Notes: generated from the letters alone by a model not told the origin. 64,000 nt of DNA from Achromobacter xylosoxidans (GCF_002192695.1 NZ_MTLG01000085.1:1-64000), one strand, 5' to 3'; shown: positions 27,199 through 35,788, counted from the first letter of the stretch. Numbers and translations: made by a program.

Positions 27199-27963
27199 AT
27201 GGACAAGACGCTGCTAAAAGGTCTGATGGTGTTGGAGGCGGTGACCGACGTGGACAATCCGCCGCGCACCATCGATGCGCTGGCCGCCCGGGTCGGGCTG
27301 ACCCGCAGCAATACGCACCGCACCTTGCAGACGCTGATACATGCAGGCTACGTGACCAAGGACGATGACGGCGGCGGCTATCGCGGCGCGGTGCGGCTGT
27401 TCGAGCTGGCGGCGCGCCAACTGGCCCAGTTGGACGTGCGCAAGCTGGCCGCGCCGCACATGCGCACGCTGGCCGACCAGACCGGCGAAACCGTGCATCT
27501 GTCCGTGCTCGACGGTTTCGACGTGGTCTACGTGGACAAGATCGACAGTCCCCAGCCCATACGCGCCTACTCGATGGTGGGCGGACGCGCGCCGGCCTAT
27601 GCCGTCGCGACCGGCAAGGCGCTGCTGGCCTACCAGGCGGAAGGCTACGTCGAGCGCTACGCCGACAAGCTCGTGCGCCACACGCCCTCGACCATCGTGT
27701 CCATGCCGCTCTTGAAGGACGAGCTGCGCAAGATCGCCCGCACCGGCTACGCGGTCAATCGGGGCGAATGGCGCGAAGGCGTGGGCGGGCTGGCCGTGAC
27801 CTTGTTCAACAGCCTGGACCAGCCCGTGGCCGCGATCGGCATCTCCGGTCCGCTGGACCGCCTGAGCGCCGCTAGGATGAAGCAGCTGGCGCCGGACGTG
27901 GCTGCCTGTGCCCAGTCCATCTCGCAAGGGATGGGCTATCGCCGGGGCTATCTGGACCAGTAG
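27199..27963 (+). CDS. IclR-family regulator (acyl-CoA gene cluster)
   Basis: 254 aa. Winged helix at about 14-58 (PPRTIDALAARVGLTRSNTHRTLQTLIHAGYV) and IclR effector domain (TVHLSVLDGFDVVYVDKI; GGLAVTLFNSLDQPVAAIGISGPLDRL). Its palindromic operator lies just upstream and has a twin in front of the Bug gene at 30483, so it probably regulates itself and that operon, and perhaps the facing CoA-transferase operon. Its last 92 bp overlap, tail to tail, the 3' end of the FAD protein gene on the other strand. Confidence 0.92.
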   Translation: MDKTLLKGLMVLEAVTDVDNPPRTIDALAARVGLTRSNTHRTLQTLIHAGYVTKDDDGGGYRGAVRLFELAARQLAQLDVRKLAAPHMRTLADQTGETVHLSVLDGFDVVYVDKIDSPQPIRAYSMVGGRAPAYAVATGKALLAYQAEGYVERYADKLVRHTPSTIVSMPLLKDELRKIARTGYAVNRGEWREGVGGLAVTLFNSLDQPVAAIGISGPLDRLSAARMKQLAPDVAACAQSISQGMGYRRGYLDQ

Positions 27964-29518
27964 CGGACCGCGCCAGCGCCGCGCCGATGCGCTGAGCCTG
28001 GCCGCGGGCCAGACGCGCATTGACGTCCATGGACGTGGTCCAGAAGTACGTGCCGCCTGCCAGGCTGCCCAGCACCGAGATATCCGGCTCGATCCCGCCT
28101 GCGGCGTTCTTGAGGCATCCCGTGGCATAGTCCAGCGCCAGGCCGCCCTGGGGATCAGGCTGCGCATGGCCCTCGCGCAATAGCGCGGACACCAGCGGAT
28201 CCTGCGTGCGCGGCGTGTCCACCGAGAAGCTGGTGGCATTGATCAGATAGCGGCTGGCGTGCGTGCAGACGGCGCCCGCCGCGTCGCGCAAGCGCGTATG
28301 GAACAGGCCGCTGGCGCTGTCGTGGCGGCTGTCCAGATAACCGCCGCAGACCTGCAGCTGGCCGTTCTGGAACAGGGCTTGCAGCTTCAGCGCATTGCGC
28401 ATCGGAAAGGTGGCGCGCCGCGCCATCCATAGCGAACGCCATTGCGACTGGAAGCGATCGCGCTCGGCCCGCGGCAGGAGATGCCAGATCAGGTCGACGG
28501 CCGCATTGGTCGCGGCCGCCACCGCCTGCCACGGGCGCGCCGCCCGCTCGGACCGCTGTATCTCTGCGTCCAGCGCGGCGCGGGCGTCGCCCGCCATGCC
28601 GAACACGTCCGCCGCGTCCAGGCCGCCGCCCAGCGCCAGCACTTCCTCGCGCAGGGCCGTGGCAATGGCTTCGAGCGACAGTGCGCCGCCATGCCTGGCG
28701 GCAAGGCGCGGAACGCCCTCGGGACTCAGTTGTTGCAGCGCATCTGGCGTGCGGTTTTGAGGGCTGCGCACGGAAGGCAGGCGGCCATTGCGCGATACGC
28801 ACAGGATGGGGCCGCGATGGGCCGCCTGCCGCAAGGCGGCGATGGCGTCCACGGCGCTCAGGCTGGTGCCGATGATGCAGACCGGGGCGTCGGCGGCGAT
28901 GCCGCCGGTCAGCGCCTGGACCGGGTAGGGGCTGTTGAAGTAGCCGGGCGCATCGCGCAATTCCGGAAACGCCTGCGAGGGCAGGTTGCCGTTGCACAGC
29001 ACGGCGTAACGCGCCAGGCAGGTCGAATTCGGCTCCGCTTCGACCCGCGCGCCGCCGCCAGGAAGCGGCGCCACGCGGCGGACCCGGCCACGCACATGCG
29101 TGAGCGTGATGCCCAGCTTGCGGGCGAGCCCGCAAGCCCGTTCATAAACTGCGCGCATATAGGCGCCGAACAGCGGGCGCGGCAGGAAGTCCGCCGGCGC
29201 TATCGAGTCCGCGCCCTGCGCGCGCAGCCAGGCGGGATCCTGGGCGCGCAGCCAGTCCACGAAATCCATCCTGTGATCGGCCCGCGCCGACATGTTGCCG
29301 GCGGGAATGTTGAGCAGGTTGCTGGGCAGATCCTCCTGGTAGGCTTCGCCCGCGCCCGGTTCTGCCTGCGGCTCGAACAGCGCGATCGTCAGCGCCCGCC
29401 CGGCGGACGGTTCCAGCGAGAGCAGGAATTGATAGAGGAGGCTGACGGCCACCGAGCCGCCGCCGACGATGGCCAGGTCCGCCGCGGGCGGGGAAGGTGT
29501 CATGCCGGGCGCCGTCAT
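27872..29518 (-). CDS. FAD/NAD(P)-binding protein (NAD_binding_9 type)
   Basis: 548 aa. N-terminal dinucleotide site LAIVGGGSVAVSLLYQFL (about 15-32), an EAYQEDLPSNLLNIPAGNMS segment typical of this uncharacterised FAD-NAD(P)-binding family, and a second fold start VCIIGTSLSAVDAIAAL (about 213-229). C-terminal SLAGGTYFWTTSMDVNARLARG. The last 25 or so residues are Pro/Ser-rich and encoded in the overlap with the convergent IclR gene. Relatives accompany ABC or Bug transport and catabolic genes, but the reaction is not known. ATG overlaps the upstream Bug stop (ATGA), so the two are translationally coupled. Confidence 0.82.
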   Translation of the reverse strand: MTAPGMTPSPPAADLAIVGGGSVAVSLLYQFLLSLEPSAGRALTIALFEPQAEPGAGEAYQEDLPSNLLNIPAGNMSARADHRMDFVDWLRAQDPAWLRAQGADSIAPADFLPRPLFGAYMRAVYERACGLARKLGITLTHVRGRVRRVAPLPGGGARVEAEPNSTCLARYAVLCNGNLPSQAFPELRDAPGYFNSPYPVQALTGGIAADAPVCIIGTSLSAVDAIAALRQAAHRGPILCVSRNGRLPSVRSPQNRTPDALQQLSPEGVPRLAARHGGALSLEAIATALREEVLALGGGLDAADVFGMAGDARAALDAEIQRSERAARPWQAVAAATNAAVDLIWHLLPRAERDRFQSQWRSLWMARRATFPMRNALKLQALFQNGQLQVCGGYLDSRHDSASGLFHTRLRDAAGAVCTHASRYLINATSFSVDTPRTQDPLVSALLREGHAQPDPQGGLALDYATGCLKNAAGGIEPDISVLGSLAGGTYFWTTSMDVNARLARGQAQRIGAALARSATGPDSPGDSPSLARWTGHRQPRPAPAASS

Positions 29519-30483
29519 TTGGCCGCCGACAAGCGCACCACGTCGGCCCAGCGGGCGACTTCCTGCTTGAGCACGCGGCTGGTGTCGGCGGGAGTGGTGG
29601 CGACGGCGTCGGCGCCCAGCTTCTGCGCGGCCTGCTGCACGGAAGCCATGGCCGCCGCCTTCTGCATGCCGGCCGAAAGCTTCTCCACCACGGCGGGCGG
29701 CGTGCCCGCGGGAGCCAGCAGCGCGTAGGTGGTCGCGACCGAGTAGTCCTTCACGCCCTGCTCGGTGAGCGTGGGCAGGTCGGGCAGCGCCGTGGCGCGG
29801 GTAGCGGTGGTGACGCCCAGCAGGCGGATCTTGCCGGTCGCGACTTGCGGCAGCAGCGCCGGCAGCGTTTCGATCACCATGTCGATCTGCCCGCCCAGCA
29901 GGTCGGTGATGGCGGGGCCGCTGCCGCGGTAGGGCACGTGCATGAGCCGGGTGCCGGTGACGACCTGGAAGAGTTCGCCGGCCATGTGCTGGGACGTGCC
30001 GGGGCCGGCGGAACCGAAGGTGATGGTGCCGGGCTTGCTCTTGGCCAGGGCGATCAGCTCCTGCACGTTCTTCGCGGAAATCTTGCTGCTGTTCACCGCC
30101 ACGGCCATGGGCATGCTGGTGGCCATCGACACGCCGACGAAGGCGGTGCCGAAGTCATAGCCGGGCTTGTCGGGCATGGCGGCATGGATTGCGTGGCTGC
30201 CCACGGCGCCCATCAGCAGGGTGTAGCCGTCGGCGGCCGACTTGGCCACGTACTCCGCGCCGATCTCGCCGCCCGCGCCCGCCTTGTTTTCCACCACCAC
30301 GCTCTGCCCCAGGTAGTCGCCCAGGTGCTGCGCATAGATGCGCGCGGCGGCGTCGGTCGCGCCGCCGGGCGGGAAGGGGACCACCATGCGCACGGGTTTC
30401 GCCGGCCAGTTGTCGGCCGCGGCCGCGCCGCCTGCCAAAGCCAGCACCATGCCCGTCAGGGCAATGCGCCACATTTTCTTCAT
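29515..30483 (-). CDS. Bug-family periplasmic solute-binding protein (acyl-CoA cluster)
   Basis: 322 aa. Signal peptide MKKMWRIALTGMVLALAGGAAA, then the Bug pattern NWPAKPVRMVVPFPPGGATD, ENKAGAGGEIGAEYVAKSAADGYTLLMG. Start at 30483 is set by AGGAGA six bases upstream; the open frame extends to 30516. It probably captures the carboxylate that the facing acyl-CoA ligase and CoA-transferase activate. An operator matching the IclR site lies 60 bp upstream. No membrane components are adjacent. Confidence 0.92.
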   Translation of the reverse strand: MKKMWRIALTGMVLALAGGAAAADNWPAKPVRMVVPFPPGGATDAAARIYAQHLGDYLGQSVVVENKAGAGGEIGAEYVAKSAADGYTLLMGAVGSHAIHAAMPDKPGYDFGTAFVGVSMATSMPMAVAVNSSKISAKNVQELIALAKSKPGTITFGSAGPGTSQHMAGELFQVVTGTRLMHVPYRGSGPAITDLLGGQIDMVIETLPALLPQVATGKIRLLGVTTATRATALPDLPTLTEQGVKDYSVATTYALLAPAGTPPAVVEKLSAGMQKAAAMASVQQAAQKLGADAVATTPADTSRVLKQEVARWADVVRLSAAK

Positions 30484-30543
30484 GGAAGTCTCCTTGGTGT
30501 CGGTGCGGACCGTCACATGCAGCGTCGCGGTCCTTTATTAAAA

Positions 30544-30558
30544 TCCTAAAATATAGGA
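30544..30558. promoter_or_regulatory. Predicted IclR operator upstream of the Bug gene
   Basis: TCCTAAAATATAGGA (TCCTA-N5-TAGGA), the same length and half-sites as the operator at 27175-27189. Confidence 0.65.
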
Positions 30559-30731
30559 CTCAAGTTTCAATAAATGATTTACTTAGAATTCCACACGGTG
30601 CTATGCTGGTCAACAATTAAGCACATCACCTAGGGAATGCACTAGGATTGACGCCAAAAAGTGCAGGCGTGAGCCAGAGATGCGCTGGATGATGCCAGTC
30701 TTGAAGGCCAGCTCTTATAGTGTTTTCTTTG

Positions 30732-30746
30732 TCCCAAATATTGAAT
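30732..30746. promoter_or_regulatory. Degenerate copy of the IclR operator before the CoA-transferase operon
   Basis: TCCCAAATATTGAAT keeps the left half and centre of TCCTAAATATTAGGA (10 of 15 positions). It lies just downstream of a -10-like TATAGT (30716-30721) and 22 bp before the CaiB-type gene. A separate imperfect inverted repeat CCTAG-N8-CTAGG is at 30629-30646. Tentative. Confidence 0.35.
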
Positions 30747-30767
30747 TTTCATAACGAGAGGTCAGAC

Positions 30768-31937
30768 ATGACACCCAGTTCGGCGCTGGCCGGCATCACG
30801 GTGCTGGAGATTTGCAATGTCGCGGCGGGGCCTTTTTGCGGCATGTTGTTGGCGGACATGGGCGCCGACGTGATCAAGATCGAGAACCCCGAAGGCGGCG
30901 ACACGCTGCGCAGCTGGCCGCCCATTTCCGACGGCTACAGCGAGAACTTCGCGTCGCTCAACCGCAACAAGCGTTCGGTGACCTTGAACCTGAAGGACCC
31001 CGGCGACCTGGCCCTGGCGCGCGAGTTGGCGCTGTCCGCCGACGTGCTGATCGAGAACAACCGGCCGGGCGTGATGGATCGCCTGGGCCTGGGTTATGCG
31101 CAGCTGCGCTGCGCCAATCCCAAACTGGTCTATTGCTCGATCTCGGCCTACGGCCAGTCGGGGCCGCGTTCGCAGGAAGGCGGCTTCGACCTGACCATCC
31201 AGGCCATGAGCGGCATCATGAGCGTGACCGGCGAAGCGGGTGGCGAACCCGTGAAGTGCGGCGTGCCCGTGGCGGACTTTTCGGCCGGCCTGTACGGCGC
31301 CTTCGCCATTGCATCGGCCTTGCGCGCGGCCCAGGCCAGCGGGCAGGGCACGCATATCGACGTGCCGATGCTGGGCGCCACCTTGGGCATCGCGGCCCTG
31401 CAGACCTCGGAGTTCTTCGGCAGCGGCAAGGATCCGGTCAAGCTGGGGTCGGCCCATCCGCGCAACGCGCCGTATCAGGCTTTCCGCTGCAAGGGCGGCT
31501 ACTTCGGCATGGCGGCGGGCAACCAGGCCTTGTGGAAGGGCGTCTGCGCAACGGTGGGCCGCGAGGACCTGCTGGCCGATCCGCGCTTTACCGATACCAG
31601 CGCCCGCGCGCGCAACCAGACGGCGTTGCGCGAGATCCTGGAAGCGATCTTCGAAGCCGAGGACGCGCAGACCTGGCTGGCGCGTTTCCGCGCGGCGGGC
31701 GTGCCTTGCGCGCCCATCAACACCTATTCCGAGGTGCTGGCCGATCCGCAGGTGGAGCACATGGGCTGGGTGCAGCCCGTGGACCTGCCCAACGGCGTGC
31801 GCACGCGCACCTTCGGCCTGCCGGTGCGCTTTGACGGCCAGACCACGGCCTTGCGCCGCCGCCCGCCGGCCCTGGGCGAACACAACGATGAAGTGCTGGG
31901 CGCGCTGCGCGCCGGCAAGCGGGAGACGGCAGCATGA
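30768..31937 (+). CDS. CaiB/BaiF-type (class III) CoA-transferase
   Basis: 389 aa. Transfers CoA between carboxylic acids. Signature segments: LAGITVLEICNVAAGPFCGMLLADMGADVIKIE (5-37), ASLNRNKRSVTLNLKDP, GGFDLTIQAMSGIMSVTG around 146-163 with the catalytic-type Asp (FD-L), and DPQVEHMGW near the C-terminus. ATG at 30768 with GAGAGG upstream; the frame opens at 30720 without support. First of five tightly packed plus-strand genes; its stop overlaps the crotonase start by 4 bp. Confidence 0.93.
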   Translation: MTPSSALAGITVLEICNVAAGPFCGMLLADMGADVIKIENPEGGDTLRSWPPISDGYSENFASLNRNKRSVTLNLKDPGDLALARELALSADVLIENNRPGVMDRLGLGYAQLRCANPKLVYCSISAYGQSGPRSQEGGFDLTIQAMSGIMSVTGEAGGEPVKCGVPVADFSAGLYGAFAIASALRAAQASGQGTHIDVPMLGATLGIAALQTSEFFGSGKDPVKLGSAHPRNAPYQAFRCKGGYFGMAAGNQALWKGVCATVGREDLLADPRFTDTSARARNQTALREILEAIFEAEDAQTWLARFRAAGVPCAPINTYSEVLADPQVEHMGWVQPVDLPNGVRTRTFGLPVRFDGQTTALRRRPPALGEHNDEVLGALRAGKRETAA

Positions 31938-32656
31938 GCGAGGTCCTGCGCATCGATACACAGGGCGCGGCTCACGTGCTGACGCTGGCGCGGCCCGACA
32001 AGATGAATGCCCTGTCGGCCGAACTGGTGGAAGCGCTGATCGCCGCGCTGGACGCGGCCGAGACTGGCGGCGCCAAGCTCATTGTCTTGAAGGGAGAGGG
32101 CAAGAACTTCAGCGCGGGCTTCGACTTCGGCGGCTGGCAGGAGCAGAGCGAAGGCGACCTGCTGCTGCGCTTCGTGCGCATCGAGATGCTGCTGCAGCGG
32201 CTGGCGGCGTCGCCGTGCCTGACGCTGGGGCTGGCGCATGGCCGCAACTTCGGCGCGGGCGTGGACCTGTTCGGCGCCTGCAAGTGGCGCGTCAGCGCGC
32301 CCGACGCCACGTTCCGCATGCCCGGACTGAAGTTCGGCCTGGTGCTGGGGACGCGCCGCTACGCGGCCTTGGTCGGCGCCGAGCGGGCGCGCGCGGTGCT
32401 GGAGCAGGCGGCCACGTTCAGCGCGGAAGTAGCCTTGCGCGACGGCTTTGCCAGCGGACTTGCCGATGCGCAAGACTGGCCTGCCGTCGAACGCGAGGCG
32501 CTGGACGCCGCGTCAGCGCTGAGCCGCGCCAGCCGAGTCCAGCTGTATGCGGCGCTGTCGGCGGAAACGCCCGACATCGATCTTGCCCGCCTGGTGCGCT
32601 CCGCCGCCCAGCCGGGATTGAAGGAACGGGTGGCCGCGTATCTGCAGGCGCGCTGA
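31934..32656 (+). CDS. Crotonase-fold protein lacking both catalytic glutamates
   Basis: 240 aa, enoyl-CoA hydratase superfamily. The oxyanion-hole strand is kept (GKNFSAGFDF near 57-66). The place of the first catalytic Glu (GGGCE in hydratases) reads FGAGVDLFGACKWRVS, so it is Asp; the second (PEI then LG) reads RMPGLKFGLVLG, so it is Gly. It is therefore unlikely to be a simple hydratase; hydrolase, isomerase, decarboxylase or ring-opening roles are possible in this superfamily. ATGA overlap with the CoA-transferase gene. Confidence 0.85.
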   Translation: MSEVLRIDTQGAAHVLTLARPDKMNALSAELVEALIAALDAAETGGAKLIVLKGEGKNFSAGFDFGGWQEQSEGDLLLRFVRIEMLLQRLAASPCLTLGLAHGRNFGAGVDLFGACKWRVSAPDATFRMPGLKFGLVLGTRRYAALVGAERARAVLEQAATFSAEVALRDGFASGLADAQDWPAVEREALDAASALSRASRVQLYAALSAETPDIDLARLVRSAAQPGLKERVAAYLQAR

Positions 32657-32682
32657 CCGTAAAAAAACAGGCAGGAGACATC

Positions 32683-33516
32683 ATGGCATCGGGTTTCAAT
32701 CAGAAGAACAAGCAGTGCACGCTGGCGGAGCTGGCGGCGCTGGTGCCCAACGGCGCATCGATCGCCTTGGGCGGCAGCTTCCTGCACCGCGGACCGTTCG
32801 CCTTCGTGCGCGAACTGATCCGGCAGGGCCGGCGCGACCTGGAACTGGTCAAGCAGTCGCCAGGCTACGACGTGGACATCCTGTGCCGCGCGGGCGCGCT
32901 GCGCCGCGTGCGCGCGGGCATCGTCGCCATGGAAGGGAACTTCGGCCTGGCGCCCTGGTACCGCAAGGCGGTGGAGCGGCGCGAGATCGAACTGGAGGAA
33001 CACGCGTGCGCCAGCCTCACGGCCGGCCTGCGCGCGGCGGCCTTCGGCGTGCCGTTCCAGCCTTGCGGCGGCTTGCATGGCAGCGGCCTGCCCGAACTCA
33101 ATGGCTGGAAGTGCCTGGACGATCCCTACGGCAGCGGGCAGAAGACCTGGGTGGTGCCGGCGATCCGGCCGGACTTCGCCGTGATCCATGTGTCGGAGGT
33201 GGACGCGCTGGGCAATGTGCGGGTGCATGGCACCGCGCATTGGGACCGCATCATGTCGCGCGCCGCGGGCAGCGTTCTGGTGGTGGCCGAGAAGGTGGTC
33301 GACAGCGCGGTGTTCGAGGCCAATCCGGAATCCACGCTGGTGCCGTTCTTCATGGTGCAGGCCTATGCCGTGGCGCCGCAGGGCGCATGGCCGGGGTCTT
33401 GCTGGCCGGACTACGCCATCGACTATCCGGCGGTGGAAGCGTACATGGACAAACACAGCGATCTGCAGGCGCACATGGCTGCGGCGCCCGATGCGCGGGA
33501 GGTGCAGCATGGCTGA
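32683..33516 (+). CDS. Class I CoA-transferase-like subunit A
   Basis: 277 aa, glutaconate CoA-transferase alpha / IpdA-like fold: NGASIALGGSFLHRGPFAFVRELIRQG (22-48), EGNFGLAPWYRKAVERREIELEEHACASLTAGLRAAAFGVPFQP (84-127) and PDFAVIHVSEVDALGNV. AGGAG upstream of the ATG at 32683; a longer frame upstream is a shadow of the previous genes. Overlaps the subunit B start by 8 bp, as expected for partners made in equal amounts. See subunit B for the missing catalytic Glu. Confidence 0.9.
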   Translation: MASGFNQKNKQCTLAELAALVPNGASIALGGSFLHRGPFAFVRELIRQGRRDLELVKQSPGYDVDILCRAGALRRVRAGIVAMEGNFGLAPWYRKAVERREIELEEHACASLTAGLRAAAFGVPFQPCGGLHGSGLPELNGWKCLDDPYGSGQKTWVVPAIRPDFAVIHVSEVDALGNVRVHGTAHWDRIMSRAAGSVLVVAEKVVDSAVFEANPESTLVPFFMVQAYAVAPQGAWPGSCWPDYAIDYPAVEAYMDKHSDLQAHMAAAPDAREVQHG

Positions 33517-34243
33517 GCAATGGTCGGGTTTTTCCTACATCGTCACCAATCTGGCGCGTTTCATCCGGCCGGACGAGATCACCTTCAGCGGCGTGAATTC
33601 CACCCTGCCCATGCTGGCCTGCCTGCTGGCCAAGCGCGCCTACGATTGGGACTTCGTCTACATCAACGTGGCCGGCGGCGTGAATCCGCGGCCCTCGCAT
33701 GTGCCGATCTCCAGTTCTGATCCGGTGCTGGCCGAGCACACCGCGTCGATCTTCTCCAACGAAGACTTCTACGACTTGTGCACGCGTGGCCGCATGGACC
33801 TGACCTTCCTGGGCGCGGCGCAGATCGACGGCGCGGGCTGCGCCAACAACTCCTGCATCGGCGACTGGCATGAGCCCAAGGTGCGCTTGCCGGGCGGCGG
33901 GGGCGGCGCGGTGATGCTGCCCACGGCCAGGCGCGCCTGCACCTGGCGCACCGAGCACTCGCGTCGCACCTTCGTGCCCAAGCTGGACTTCATGACATCC
34001 TGGGGGGGATTCCACGGCGTGGTCACGCCGATCGCCGTGTTCGTCAAGCGCGACGGCCGGCTGGCTTTGCAGTCCTGGCATCCGGAATCCAGCCTGTCCG
34101 AAGTGCGCGAGCGCACGGGTTTCGAATTCGACGCCACGGGCGCCGAGCCTTCCGCGCTGCCTAGCGCGGCCGAGGCGCGCGCCTTGCGCGAATTGGACCC
34201 CGACGGGCAGTTCGAACGCGACGCCGCCGTCGCGCTGCGCTAG
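33509..34243 (+). CDS. Class I CoA-transferase-like subunit B without the catalytic Glu
   Basis: 244 aa. Aligns well by eye with glutaconate CoA-transferase beta: AQIDGAGCANNSCIGDWHEPKVRLPGGGGGAV corresponds to the AQID-GNVNSTSIGD-HHPK block, and KLDFMTSWGGF to the KIDYVTSPG block. At the catalytic position (VESG in GctB) this protein reads INVAGGVNP, with Val or Ala instead of Glu. IpdAB-type ring-opening hydrolases are the known relatives that lack this Glu. ATG at 33509, inside the end of subunit A. The acyl-CoA ligase follows 9 bp later. Confidence 0.9.
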   Translation: MAEQWSGFSYIVTNLARFIRPDEITFSGVNSTLPMLACLLAKRAYDWDFVYINVAGGVNPRPSHVPISSSDPVLAEHTASIFSNEDFYDLCTRGRMDLTFLGAAQIDGAGCANNSCIGDWHEPKVRLPGGGGGAVMLPTARRACTWRTEHSRRTFVPKLDFMTSWGGFHGVVTPIAVFVKRDGRLALQSWHPESSLSEVRERTGFEFDATGAEPSALPSAAEARALRELDPDGQFERDAAVALR

Positions 34244-34252
34244 GAGATCGCC

Positions 34253-35749
34253 ATGACGATCGCCGATGCCACGCTGGTGGCCGCGTTCGCGCGCCTGTGG
34301 AGCCAGCCGCAATGGGCCGGGCGGCCCGCCATCCTGACCGCGGACGGCGCCTTGACGTATGCCGGCCTGCAGCGCGAGGTCGGGCGCATCGCGGGCGGCT
34401 TGCGCGCCGCCGGCGTGGCGCGCGGCAGCCGGGTGGCGATCGCGATGGAGCGGTCGCAGGCGCAGGTGCTGGCGATCCTGGGCGTGATGGCGGCGGGCGC
34501 CTGCCCGTGTCCCCTGGAGCCGCGCCTGTCGGACGCCGAAACCGCCAGGCGCGTGGCGGCGGTGGGCCTGGGTTGGCTGCTGCACGACGCGGCCAACGCG
34601 GCCACGGCCCGGGCCAGCGGCCTGGCGCCGGCACGCCTGCTGGACGCCGCCGCCGTGGCGCAAGGCCCGCTGGATTGGACGGGCAGCGATGAGGCCGCGC
34701 CCGGCGATGCGGGGCTGCTGCTGTTCACCTCCGGCAGCACCGGCAATCCCAAAGGCGTGCTGTTGAGCCACCGCGGGCTGGCCAACAATGCGCGCGGGGT
34801 GCTGGCGCACACCGGCTTGACGCCGGAAGACCGGCTCTTGCACGTGATGCCGCTGCATCACACCAATGCGCTCAACAACCAGGTCTTCGCGCCGCTGCTG
34901 GCGGGCGCCTGCGTGGCGCTGGCGGGGCGCTTCCGGGCCGAAGACATGCCGGGCCTGCTGCGCGCGTTCCGGCCCACTCTCATTACCGGCGTGCCCACCA
35001 TGTACGCGCGCATGCTGGAACTGGAGTTCGACCCCGCAAGCCTGGCCGCGTTGCGCTTTGCGCGCTGCGGTTCGGCGCCCATCACCGAAGCGCTGCACCG
35101 GCGCATCGAAGCCTTCCTGGGCTGCCCGCTGGTGGTCTCCTACGGCTTGTCGGAAGCCACCTGCACCTCGACCATGAACCCGCCCGCCGCGCGCCGCGTG
35201 GGGTCGGTCGGCACGGTGCTGGCCGGCCAGAGCGTGACTTTGCGCCTGCCGGACGGCAGCGAGGCCGCGCCGGGCGGCGAAGGCGAGATCTGCATCGCGG
35301 GCGACAGCCTGATGCTGGGCTATGTGGGCGTGGACAGCGCCGATGCCGGCGCGCCGCAGCTGCTGCGCACGGGCGACCTGGGGCGTTTCGACGAGCAGGG
35401 CTACCTGAGCATCACCGGCCGCATCAAGGACGTGATCATCCGCGGCGGCGAGAACATCTCGCCGGCGCTGATCGAAGGGGTGGTGACGGGCCTGCCAGGG
35501 GTGGCCGCCTGCTGCGTGGTGGGCGCGCCCGACGAGGACCTGGGCGAAGTGCCCGTGATCTTCGTGCAGCGCGCGGGCGAGGCCGCGCCGGATGCGTCCG
35601 GCATACAGGCCGAGGTGCTGGCGCGGTTGGGCCGCATCTACGTGCCGCGCGAGGTGCTGTGGATCGAGCGCCTGCCCGAGAACGCGGTGGGCAAGGTCGA
35701 CCGCAAGGCGCTGGCGCGGCAGCTTGCGCCCGCCAGCCTGCGTTCATGA
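34253..35749 (+). CDS. Acyl-CoA synthetase (AMP-binding)
   Basis: 498 aa. Activates a carboxylic acid to its CoA ester via an adenylate. P-loop-like A3 motif LLFTSGSTGNPKGVLLSH at about 160-177, A5 GLSEATCTS, A8 hinge SITGRIKDVIIRGGENISPALIE at about 384-406, and the C-terminal catalytic Lys in NAVGKVDRKAL near 482. Short substrate-pocket region suggests a small or medium acid. AGGAGAT precedes the ATG. Last gene of the operon; supplies the CoA ester on which the upstream enzymes would work. Confidence 0.93.
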   Translation: MTIADATLVAAFARLWSQPQWAGRPAILTADGALTYAGLQREVGRIAGGLRAAGVARGSRVAIAMERSQAQVLAILGVMAAGACPCPLEPRLSDAETARRVAAVGLGWLLHDAANAATARASGLAPARLLDAAAVAQGPLDWTGSDEAAPGDAGLLLFTSGSTGNPKGVLLSHRGLANNARGVLAHTGLTPEDRLLHVMPLHHTNALNNQVFAPLLAGACVALAGRFRAEDMPGLLRAFRPTLITGVPTMYARMLELEFDPASLAALRFARCGSAPITEALHRRIEAFLGCPLVVSYGLSEATCTSTMNPPAARRVGSVGTVLAGQSVTLRLPDGSEAAPGGEGEICIAGDSLMLGYVGVDSADAGAPQLLRTGDLGRFDEQGYLSITGRIKDVIIRGGENISPALIEGVVTGLPGVAACCVVGAPDEDLGEVPVIFVQRAGEAAPDASGIQAEVLARLGRIYVPREVLWIERLPENAVGKVDRKALARQLAPASLRS

Positions 35750-35788
35750 ACCGGCGGGACGCTCCAGAATCCCGGGCGTCCCATTGGG

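Noticed and set aside
30629-30646. CCTAG-N8-CTAGG inverted repeat as another IclR operator
   Set aside because: The half-sites and spacing differ from TCCTA-N5-TAGGA; it may be chance, so it is mentioned only in the operator note.
31309-32682. Long N-terminal extension of CoA-transferase subunit A
   Set aside because: The open frame continues upstream through two other genes; only the part from the ATG at 32683, which has AGGAG, matches the family.
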